From: Candidatus Iainarchaeum sp.
GTDB lineage: Archaea; Iainarchaeota; Iainarchaeia; Iainarchaeales; GCA-2688035
Direction of reading: 5' to 3'
Assembly: GCA_017610245.1 (NCBI GenBank)
Contig: JAFCCK010000017.1
Span: forward strand, 1 to 11,947
DNA: 11,947 bases
In this document: positions 4,804 to 11,301 of the stretch, one piece after another
How the letters are laid out: the number at the start of each line of letters is the position of its first letter
Numbering within the stretch: position 1 is the first letter of the stretch
The notes under the pieces: model-generated
Told to the model about the DNA's origin: nothing
The model's database searches: none
Seen by the model: the letters and a program-made list of their open reading frames with translations, nothing else
Position numbers and translations under genes: made by a program

Positions 4804-7233
4804 TCAGAGCCTCAACAGCATCTTTATTCCTTTCTCCACATCAATAGCATTTCCCGGGGCTTTTTCTTTCAGCACTTTCAATTCCTTTACCCCCATTGTC
4901 CCCTTTATTGTTTCGCTCGCTTCGGCAACTTTCTTCCCTGTTTCCGTATCCTCAACAAAAACCTTTACCTCTTGCACCTCGCTATTCAAGGGCAGTCCTT
5001 TGCCGCTCTTTTCTTTCCGGATTGCGGCAATAATCGCTATTTTTATTTCTCCAAGTGAGTTATAATAATCGGAAATCATCTTTTCATCCCCCTCTGGCCA
5101 TTTCTCCAAGTGCACACTCTTCTCCTTCATCATGCCCTTTAGCATTGTCTGCGCAATTTCCTCTGCAATATGCGGAATAAAGGGAGCAAGCATCAGTACT
5201 GTCTCCCAAAGCACCTTCTGCAGAACATACTGTGCAGCCTTCCTGCTCTCCTTATCATTTCCATATATCCTGTGCTTCACTTCCTCAATGTAGTAATCAG
5301 CAAATAGCAGCCAGAAGAAGTTTCTCGCGGGATTCAATGCCTTGCTGAACTCAAATGATTCCATAGCTTCTGTGGCCCCTCTCTCCAGCGAATTGAGCCT
5401 GCTTAAAATCCACTTATCTTCCGGCCAAAGCTTCAGTTTCCGCTCCTCTACCTTCCCCAAATCCTTGCAAGCAGCGGAAACAAAGCAAGCAGCATTATAG
5501 AGCTTTGTAAGGAATTTCTTCCCAGCTACCATCTCCTTTTCCTGGAATGGAATATCCTCACCCAGTGTAGGCAATCCAGCCCAGTAACGCAGCACATCCG
5601 CACTGTACTTTTCAACCATTTCCTCTGGCGGAATAACATTTCCCAAGCTCTTTGACATCTTCTTCCCCCTAGGATCCAATGCCCAGCCGTTTATCATAAT
5701 GTTTTTCCAGGGCATCTTGTGCTGGTGAAACAAGCCCTTAACAATAGTGCTGAATGCCCATAATGCTATGATATCATGACCCTGCGGTCTTAAATCCATT
5801 GGATAAAGCCTCTCAAAGAATTTCTTATCCTCTAGCCATTTTCCGCTTATCTGTGGTGTCAGGCTGCTTGTAAACCATGTATCAAAAGTATCTTTCTCCG
5901 GCTCAAATTCATTGCTACCACACTTGCATTTCCCCAAAGGCTTGTTCTTCAACGGGTCAACTGGAAGCTGCTTCTCCTCAGCAACCTTCACTTCCCCACA
6001 TTTTTTGCAGTACCACACTGGGAATGGCACACCATAGTAGCGCTGCCTTGAAATATTCCAATCCCATTTCAACCCATTAATCCAATTGTCAAGCCGTTTC
6101 TTCATGTAGGGGGGCACCCACTTTATCCCATCTGCCTTTGCAATAAACTCGTCCTTCAAATCAAGGTAGCGAACAAACCACTGCTTCGCTGTCAGTATTT
6201 CAATCGGTGTCTTGCACCTTTCATGGATATTCACAACATGCTTTATTGGTTCCTGCTTTATCAGATAGCCCTCTTTTTTCAGCTCCTCGATTATTTTCTC
6301 CCTCGCTTCCTTTGTTTTCAGCCCCTTCAATATTCCTGCCTTTTCATTAAATGTCCCGTCCTTGTCTATGATTTCTATTACAGGCAAATTTGTTTCGAGA
6401 ATCCACTCTACATCATCAAGGTCCCCAAAAGTGCAGTGGTATACAGCCCCAGTGCCAAATTCAGGGTCAACGTCCCTGTTAGCGAAAACCTTTACTGTTC
6501 TGCCACCGCTAAAGGGAATCTTTACCTCTTTCCCAATGAATTTCTTATACCTCTTGTCATCAGGGTGCACGTGCATTGCAACACAAGCGGGCATTAATTC
6601 AGGGCGAGTAGTGGCAATGGTTATTTTTTCCCCACCCATTGTTTCAAATTGGATATAATTGAAGGTTGATTCCTCCTCCCTGTCTTCCAACTCTGCCTGT
6701 GATATCGCTGTTCCACAGCTAGGGCACCACATTGTCGGGGCTTCTCTCTGATACAGCCTTCCCTGTCTGTAAATATCCAAAAAGCTGTACTGGGCGGTTT
6801 TCCTCGCAAGCTCATCAATTGTGCGGTAGAGCAATCCCCAATCAAGGCTTAGCCCCAGCCTCCTAAAACTTTTCTCCATCTTTTTTTCCTGTTCCTTTGT
6901 ATGTAGCAAAACAAGCTTTATGAAATCATCCCTCTTGTAATCGCGCTGCTTTATTCCCAGCTTTTTCTCAACCATCAAGGCAGTTGCTAAGCCATTATCA
7001 TCAAACCCAAAGGGGTGGAAAACCTCAAAGCCCTGCATTCTCTTGTAGCGTGCAATAAAATCCTGCTGGGCAAAGGCAAAGGCATGTCCCATATGCATTA
7101 CCCCACTAACAGTGGGCGGGGGCGTATCAATGGAAAAAAGCGGCTTCCTGCTCTTCTCCCTAAACTTATAAATCTGCTGTTTTTCCCACTGCTTTTGCCA
7201 TTTCTCCTCTATTTTGTGCAAATCCAGAGCCAT
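4804..7233 (-). CDS. valS: Valyl-tRNA synthetase
   Basis: Class Ia aminoacyl-tRNA synthetase charging tRNA-Val. The 809 residues carry HMGH (47-50, the HIGH motif) in PPPTVSGVMHMGHAF, the ValRS-type HPFGFDDNGLATALMVEK (73-90), a zinc knuckle CPSC (170-173), the editing domain with TTRPELMPACVAMHVHPDD (208-226), RQRYYGVPFPVWYCKKCGE with a second metal site (Cys409, Cys412, Cys436, Cys438), and KMSKS (525-529). An anticodon-binding helical domain follows from about 600. It lacks the long C-terminal coiled coil of bacterial ValRS or has only a short remnant, which fits the archaeal type. The editing domain deacylates mischarged Thr-tRNA-Val. ATG at 7233 has AAAGGTG about 8 bases upstream. It heads an operon with bud32. 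Confidence 0.97.
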   Translation of the reverse strand: MALDLHKIEEKWQKQWEKQQIYKFREKSRKPLFSIDTPPPTVSGVMHMGHAFAFAQQDFIARYKRMQGFEVFHPFGFDDNGLATALMVEKKLGIKQRDYKRDDFIKLVLLHTKEQEKKMEKSFRRLGLSLDWGLLYRTIDELARKTAQYSFLDIYRQGRLYQREAPTMWCPSCGTAISQAELEDREEESTFNYIQFETMGGEKITIATTRPELMPACVAMHVHPDDKRYKKFIGKEVKIPFSGGRTVKVFANRDVDPEFGTGAVYHCTFGDLDDVEWILETNLPVIEIIDKDGTFNEKAGILKGLKTKEAREKIIEELKKEGYLIKQEPIKHVVNIHERCKTPIEILTAKQWFVRYLDLKDEFIAKADGIKWVPPYMKKRLDNWINGLKWDWNISRQRYYGVPFPVWYCKKCGEVKVAEEKQLPVDPLKNKPLGKCKCGSNEFEPEKDTFDTWFTSSLTPQISGKWLEDKKFFERLYPMDLRPQGHDIIALWAFSTIVKGLFHQHKMPWKNIMINGWALDPRGKKMSKSLGNVIPPEEMVEKYSADVLRYWAGLPTLGEDIPFQEKEMVAGKKFLTKLYNAACFVSAACKDLGKVEERKLKLWPEDKWILSRLNSLERGATEAMESFEFSKALNPARNFFWLLFADYYIEEVKHRIYGNDKESRKAAQYVLQKVLWETVLMLAPFIPHIAEEIAQTMLKGMMKEKSVHLEKWPEGDEKMISDYYNSLGEIKIAIIAAIRKEKSGKGLPLNSEVQEVKVFVEDTETGKKVAEASETIKGTMGVKELKVLKEKAPGNAIDVEKGIKMLLRL

Positions 7234-7310
7234 CCCTAATACACCTTTCCTGTTCCTTTAGCTATACAATTCAAAGAAAAAGAATAAAATTCAATTGCTG
7301 TGCAGCAGTA

Positions 7311-7320
7311 CGATATAAAA
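7311..7320 (-). promoter_or_regulatory. TATA box for valS-bud32
   Basis: The minus strand reads TTTTATATCG just past the stop of the 24-residue ORF. The predicted start of transcription is near 7288, leaving a leader of about 55 bases that ends in the AAAGGTG ribosome site. A short inverted repeat, GCTG-TG-CAGC (7297-7306), lies between the TATA box and the start. Confidence 0.5.
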
Positions 7321-7328
7321 CACCCTAT

Positions 7329-7403
7329 TTACTCCGGCGGTTCAGGAATAAATTCCCTTGGGTAGTATTCCTCAGGGGATTCAACCGGGCTAAATCCAGC
7401 CAT
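7329..7403 (-). CDS. Putative 24-residue small protein, function unknown
   Basis: A very short ORF, ATG 7401-7403 to TAA 7329-7331, coding for an acidic, proline-rich peptide that begins MAGFSPVESPEEYYPREF. Support for translation: GAGGAAGTGAG lies just upstream of the ATG as a ribosome site, and an AT-rich TATA-like element (AATTAAAAATC, about 7444-7456) is placed to start transcription about 19 bases before the ATG. It fills most of the space between the hairpin and the valS promoter. The composition (Pro, Glu, Tyr) predicts a disordered peptide without a membrane segment. I do not recognise it; chance is a real alternative at this length. Confidence 0.35.
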   Translation of the reverse strand: MAGFSPVESPEEYYPREFIPEPPE

Positions 7404-7452
7404 CTCAACTCACTTCCTCTTACCCTATTTCCTTGAGCAAAAGATTTTTAAT

Positions 7453-7468
7453 TGGGCACAAATGCCCA
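7453..7468 (-). terminator. Stem-loop downstream of the 62-residue gene (possible terminator)
   Basis: A perfect 6-base-pair inverted repeat TGGGCA-TTTG-TGCCCA (minus strand) lies 7 bases past the TAG of the small gene and is followed by an AT-rich stretch with TCTTTTG. It is shaped like an intrinsic terminator, although archaeal termination depends mainly on T-runs and the T-run here is short. It may also insulate the next small gene, whose TATA-like element lies in the same AT stretch. Confidence 0.4.
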
Positions 7469-7474
7469 TGCAAG

Positions 7475-7663
7475 CTACTGTTCTTGCTTAAGCCTCCGAA
7501 TGCTTTCATTTATGCGCCTTATTTCCGCCTCCTCTTTGGCAGTAAGCATTCCCCTATTGCGAGCAGCCACATTGATTTCTCTCACCCTAGCTCTCAACTG
7601 CTCAATCTCGCCAGCATACCTGCGTCTTCCGATTGGCTTTCCAAGCGGGCGCTTTCCGGGCAT
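7475..7663 (-). CDS. 62-residue basic coiled-coil protein, function unknown
   Basis: A small basic protein that opens with MPGKRPLGKPIGRRRYAG and continues as a single charged helix with repeated EIEQLRARVREI, AEIRRINESIRRLKQEQ patterns typical of a coiled coil; no Cys, no membrane segment. The basic head could bind nucleic acid or a ribosomal surface, but that is inference. Start: ATG at 7663 is chosen because a TATA-like element (TTAAATTAAA, 7691-7700 on the minus strand) predicts a transcript starting near 7668, just before it. A GTG at 7672 would add three residues (MIW). The stop is TAG, followed at once by the hairpin. I do not recognise the family. Confidence 0.6.
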   Translation of the reverse strand: MPGKRPLGKPIGRRRYAGEIEQLRARVREINVAARNRGMLTAKEEAEIRRINESIRRLKQEQ

Positions 7664-7742
7664 CCAAATCACAAATAATATTGCCGATACTTTAATTTAA
7701 TTCTTTCCCCTAACAATTGGTTGTTTTAAAAAGTGCTAAAAC

Positions 7743-9113
7743 TTATTCAACAGCGTCCACTACCCAATATAGTGCCTGGGTCTTTTCATCATACAATCCA
7801 TATGAGATGGACCGCCCATCAGGACTGAAACTGAGGGGACCATAAATTTTACGCTGGAGCCACCGTTCCTCCTGCTTTTCCTCGCCCACTACCCGGCCAT
7901 CTACTATTACTTGTGACCACGAAGTTATATGGTCAGGAAGGGCATTCTCGCGCACATAAGCCAAACTTTTCGAATCCGGGCTGAATGCTATGGGGCTTCC
8001 GAACTCAGCATACTCCCCTATTTCTTGCCCATCCAATACTACCCTCTGTTTTAGTTTTCCGTCTGGCTTCTTTTCTACACCAGTATGTGCTATTCTTTTG
8101 CCATCTGGGCTAAATGTAATATTTGAAACACTCACGTATTCCTTGCCTTCCTGCCCATCCACTACTACAAACCACCTCGTCTTATTCCCCGAAACTATTC
8201 GGCCGGCTATATACGCTATTCTTTTGCCATCAGGGCTAAACACCAGGTTTCTAATCTTGTAGTATTCCTTGCCTTCCTGCCCATCCCATACCACATAATT
8301 CTCGCCACCAAGCGCACTGTCTCGAGCCACGTACGCTATTCTTTGCCCATCAGGGGCAAATTTAATTTCCTCAATTTTGCCATAACCTATACCATCATAT
8401 TTTTCCCCATCTACAACTGCATACTCCTTTCCATCTTCAACCTTGACACAAGCCAAACTTTTCGAATCCTGGCTGAAATCAAAAACAGCACTGTTGCACC
8501 ATTCAACCACTTGACCGTTTATCATTAACTGGTATTCCTCTATTGGTACAATACTCGCCATCCCATATGCGAATTTTTTGCCATCTGGACTAAAGCCGTA
8601 TGTAAGTGCCACGCGGGAAAAGGTGTACTCCTGGCTTTCCTGGCTAACCAGGTCAAGTAATACTACTTTATATACCGTTTTACCCTCCTCCCTATCATTA
8701 ACCCGATACGCCAATTTCTTGCTATCCGGACTGAATACCAGGGGAGCATCGCTCCATATGTAATCATAGGCCTTTTGGGGTACGCCATTGAGCGCTATAC
8801 TTTTATGGAGATTATAAGCAACCCATTTGCCATCCGGGCTAAAAGTTACATTAAGTGTTTTTGCATTTGCATAACTTAAGCCCTCAGCTAACTTGGTTTT
8901 ACTCAGGTGCGGAGAAGGTCCCTGCTCTGCTGGTTCAGCTACCTGCTCTTCACCACCATCTTCTGCTCCAGGTGCTACTGTCCCTGCTGCTTCAGGTCCT
9001 TCTATTTCCGGCGTACCCGTTTGCGGCTGTTGCGCGCACCCGCTTACAAGAAGCACCGCAACCAGCAAAGTTGCCAGCAGCAATGAATGGGTTATTCTCA
9101 TGTTGCTTGCCAC
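7743..9113 (-). CDS. PD40/WD40-like beta-propeller lipoprotein
   Basis: A 456-residue exported protein. The N-terminus is a lipoprotein signal: hydrophobic helix (about 9-22) ending in the lipobox LVSGC, with Cys26 the predicted lipid-anchored residue. A 40-residue linker rich in Pro, Glu, Gly and Ala follows, then a propeller. Nine PD40 motifs of the type FSPDGKRIAY begin at residues 91, 127, 174, 213, 252, 292, 334, 377 and 429, about 36-52 residues apart. Most repeats also contain a VVDGQEGKEY-like strand, so the motif pair alternates along the chain. Two extra Cys (206, 222) lie in repeat four. TolB-like propellers bind peptides or polymers at the surface; the ligand here is unknown. Start: GTG at 9113, which sits at the distance predicted for a leaderless mRNA from the TATA box at 9136-9143; ATG at 9101 is an alternative that only shortens the signal. 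A run of five T lies just past the stop. A paralogue lies 2.2 kb away. Confidence 0.85.
   Translation of the reverse strand: MASNMRITHSLLLATLLVAVLLVSGCAQQPQTGTPEIEGPEAAGTVAPGAEDGGEEQVAEPAEQGPSPHLSKTKLAEGLSYANAKTLNVTFSPDGKWVAYNLHKSIALNGVPQKAYDYIWSDAPLVFSPDSKKLAYRVNDREEGKTVYKVVLLDLVSQESQEYTFSRVALTYGFSPDGKKFAYGMASIVPIEEYQLMINGQVVEWCNSAVFDFSQDSKSLACVKVEDGKEYAVVDGEKYDGIGYGKIEEIKFAPDGQRIAYVARDSALGGENYVVWDGQEGKEYYKIRNLVFSPDGKRIAYIAGRIVSGNKTRWFVVVDGQEGKEYVSVSNITFSPDGKRIAHTGVEKKPDGKLKQRVVLDGQEIGEYAEFGSPIAFSPDSKSLAYVRENALPDHITSWSQVIVDGRVVGEEKQEERWLQRKIYGPLSFSPDGRSISYGLYDEKTQALYWVVDAVE
8136..8286 (-). repeat. Near-identical DNA repeats inside the propeller gene
   Basis: A 25-base segment is identical at 8136-8160 and 8262-8286, 126 bases apart (42 codons, in frame). 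It codes for the DGQEGKEY strand of neighbouring blades. The adjoining segments coding for SPDGKRIAY are also nearly identical around 8090, 8216 and 8336. Identity at the DNA level points to recent blade duplication or gene conversion. Confidence 0.75.
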
Positions 9114-9135
9114 GTAGTAAATACTGCAACGGTTA

Positions 9136-9143
9136 TATATAAA
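9136..9143 (-). promoter_or_regulatory. TATA box for the propeller lipoprotein
   Basis: TTTATATA on the minus strand, centred about 27 bases from the GTG at 9113. The same octamer at the same distance precedes the divergent gene at 9220, which strengthens both calls. Confidence 0.6.
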
Positions 9144-9188
9144 AGTTATCTTTCAGCCCGACATCCCAAAAACTGCCCACAATAGTTA

Positions 9189-9196
9189 TTTATATA
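9189..9196 (+). promoter_or_regulatory. TATA box for the 4-TM protein and permease operon
   Basis: TTTATATA on the plus strand, centred 27-28 bases from the ATG at 9220; transcription would start at or next to the ATG, giving a leaderless mRNA. No ribosome site is visible before this ATG, in agreement. Confidence 0.6.
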
Positions 9197-9219
9197 GGAA
9201 AACAATTGTTATTGATAGC

Positions 9220-9759
9220 ATGCTCAAAATAGACAGGCAGAAGGTAAAAAAGAACAAGTTCCCGATAGCATTGCTTTTAATTGAATTAATCACCGCCATC
9301 CTTGTAGTGCATCTCTTCTACAAAATAATTGGCTTCCAGGTCAACTTTGAAGCCCGCTCAGTTTCAATCGCCCCTGCTGCAGAGCCCCTATTGCTCTTTT
9401 TCTTTGCCATATCAATTGCTCTGCTTGTTGCGGTATACTTTACCATCAAAAAGAAGCTGCCGGGGCTTTTCCAAGCCCAAGAACAGGCAAAGGTTACGAT
9501 AAAGGAAAAAACCAAGGAGAAGCTCTCAAAGGCAAAAACTGACCCTAAGGCAGCAGCGTTGCTCCTTATACAATTCATTTTTGTTTTTGCAGTGGCAATG
9601 GCGATTTTTGCATGGGCCGACCCCGAACTGGAGTTAATCCCATGGAGCAAGGCAGGTGTTGCTCCCCCCATAACAACAATTCTGAATGCAATAATTGCAA
9701 TAATTGTTCTTGCTTTTTTTTACTACCTCTACTCCTTCACTGCCTGGTATAGGAAATAG
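9220..9759 (+). CDS. Four-helix membrane protein of unknown function
   Basis: A 179-residue protein with four predicted membrane helices (about 15-36, 55-76, 110-132 and 149-172). A basic N-terminus (KIDRQKVKKNK) is presumably cytoplasmic. Between helices two and three lies a charged Lys/Glu-rich loop (about 77-109, including KVTIKEKTKEKLSKAK) that may be cytoplasmic and helical. The loop between helices three and four holds WADPELELIPW. I recognise no family. It lies 9 bases before the permease gene and ends in TAG, so the pair is almost certainly co-transcribed; a role as a permease partner is possible but rests on position alone. The start is ATG 9220, supported by the TATA spacing. Confidence 0.8.
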   Translation: MLKIDRQKVKKNKFPIALLLIELITAILVVHLFYKIIGFQVNFEARSVSIAPAAEPLLLFFFAISIALLVAVYFTIKKKLPGLFQAQEQAKVTIKEKTKEKLSKAKTDPKAAALLLIQFIFVFAVAMAIFAWADPELELIPWSKAGVAPPITTILNAIIAIIVLAFFYYLYSFTAWYRK

Positions 9760-9768
9760 CTGATTGCA

Positions 9769-11121
9769 ATGAAACAAACCACTGCAGGAAAAGAGGGAAC
9801 CCTTGAGAGGAGCGTTTCGCTCTTTGAGGCAACCCTCTATGGCGTAGGAATAATTTTGGGCGCAGGAATTTACGCCTTAATTGGTGAGGCTGCCGGAATT
9901 GCTGGAAATGCCCTTTGGCTCTCCTTCATCTTCTCCGGCCTTATCGCTTCCTTCACAGCCCTAAGCTATGCTGAATTGAGCAGCATGTTCCCAAAGGAGA
10001 GCGCGGAATTCTTGTATGTGAAAAATGCTTTTGGAAAGGAATGGCTTGCCTTTTTGATTGCCTGGGTTTCAATTGTAACTGGCTTTGTTTCAATTGCAGC
10101 TGTCGCATTGGGCTTTGCCAACTATTTAGGTTATCTTCTTCCCATTCCAATTGTTTTTGGAGCAGTTGGCTTGATTGCTCTGCTCTCGCTTATAAACTTT
10201 GCAGGCATAAAGGAGTCTGTAAAGTTCAACATAGTTTTCACATTGGTTGAGGCTGGTGGCCTTATTTTGATTATACTGATTGCGCTACCTTTTCTGGGGA
10301 GCGTGAACTACTTTATTGTTCCTGACGGAGGCGTTTCACTATTCTCAATGATTTCACCAATAACTGTTGCAACTGCCCTCATATTCTTTGCCTACATTGG
10401 TTTTGAGAATCTCGCCAACATAACCGAGGAAACGAAGCAGGCAACAAAAACAATTCCAAAAGCCGTACTCTTGTCACTTGTAATTTCAACTGTCATTTAT
10501 ATTCTGGTAGCATTGAGCGTTGTAAGCGTTGTTCCATGGGAGCAACTGGCGGAAAGCCCTGCTCCCTTGGCGCTTGTAGCTGAGAGCGTATTTGGTCCAA
10601 ATGCCGGCTTGTCACTTGCCATAATCGCGCTTTTCTCAACCACAAACACTGTTCTGATTCTGCTCATTGCAGTAAGCAGGCGCTTTTATGGGGTTAGCAA
10701 AGAGCACTGCCTGCCCAACTGCCTACACAAGATTCATCCAAAAACGCGAACACCATACTATGCAATCATTGCAACAATGCTGTTAGCAATGCTGTTCGCT
10801 TCAACCCAAAACATCAAGGCTGTAGCATTCCTCACAGATTTCGGAGTGTTCCTTATTTTCCTTGTTGTGAACCTTGCAGTAATTTTCCTGCGCTTCTATC
10901 AGCCCGCTGCAGAGCGCCCATTCAGGATTCCCTTGAGCATTGGCAAATTTCCCGTGCTTCCCTTTTTTGGGCTAATAACCTGCATTTACATGCTCTTCTC
11001 CTTCTCCTGGGAGATAGCTGCAATAAGCACAGCAATCTTTGTAATGGCAATTCCCTTCTACTTTGCCTTTCGGGGTAGATTCAAACCCCCAGCGAAACAG
11101 CCCCAAAACGTGAAAATTTGA
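9769..11121 (+). CDS. APC-superfamily amino acid permease
   Basis: A 450-residue membrane transporter with about 12 helices. The first helix carries the broken Gly-rich motif GVGIILGAGIYALIGEAAG (25-43) that binds the substrate carboxyl and amino groups in APC transporters. FFAYIGFENLANITEETKQATKTIPKAV (about 206-232) matches the conserved region of helix six and the next loop, and the loop YGVSKEHCLPNCLHKIHPKTRTPYYA (307-332) is typical for the family. Length is normal. Most members take up amino acids or polyamines by proton or sodium symport, or by exchange; the substrate cannot be read here. The gene follows the four-helix protein by 9 bases, without an obvious ribosome site of its own except AGGAA 14 bases upstream. 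Its 3' side opens into a 180-base AT-rich spacer with a T-run at 11241-11246. Confidence 0.93.
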   Translation: MKQTTAGKEGTLERSVSLFEATLYGVGIILGAGIYALIGEAAGIAGNALWLSFIFSGLIASFTALSYAELSSMFPKESAEFLYVKNAFGKEWLAFLIAWVSIVTGFVSIAAVALGFANYLGYLLPIPIVFGAVGLIALLSLINFAGIKESVKFNIVFTLVEAGGLILIILIALPFLGSVNYFIVPDGGVSLFSMISPITVATALIFFAYIGFENLANITEETKQATKTIPKAVLLSLVISTVIYILVALSVVSVVPWEQLAESPAPLALVAESVFGPNAGLSLAIIALFSTTNTVLILLIAVSRRFYGVSKEHCLPNCLHKIHPKTRTPYYAIIATMLLAMLFASTQNIKAVAFLTDFGVFLIFLVVNLAVIFLRFYQPAAERPFRIPLSIGKFPVLPFFGLITCIYMLFSFSWEIAAISTAIFVMAIPFYFAFRGRFKPPAKQPQNVKI

Positions 11122-11301
11122 GCAATACAGGGAAATTCCTACCCAGGAGCCCACCCTTATTATGCAGAATTAGTGTATAGTAGGGGCATAAATATTCAAC
11201 ATCAGATTCATTTATTAACAAAAATAGTGCCAACCTTGCCTTTTTTAATGCATTATCCTGTTTCTAAGTACCTCGTATCCCCAAGGGGTTGGGTTGGTTA
11301 T
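11122..11301. other. Spacer between permease and second propeller gene
   Basis: A 180-base AT-rich spacer between convergent genes. It holds a T-run at 11241-11246 that could end plus-strand transcripts and a CCCCAAGGGG palindrome at 11279-11288 next to the propeller stop. No credible gene or RNA was seen. Confidence 0.5.

Noticed and set aside
8855..9142. Plus-strand Leu- and Pro-rich frame opposite the lipoprotein N-terminus
   Set aside because: Composition is explained as the complement of the lipoprotein signal and its Glu/Pro/Ala linker.
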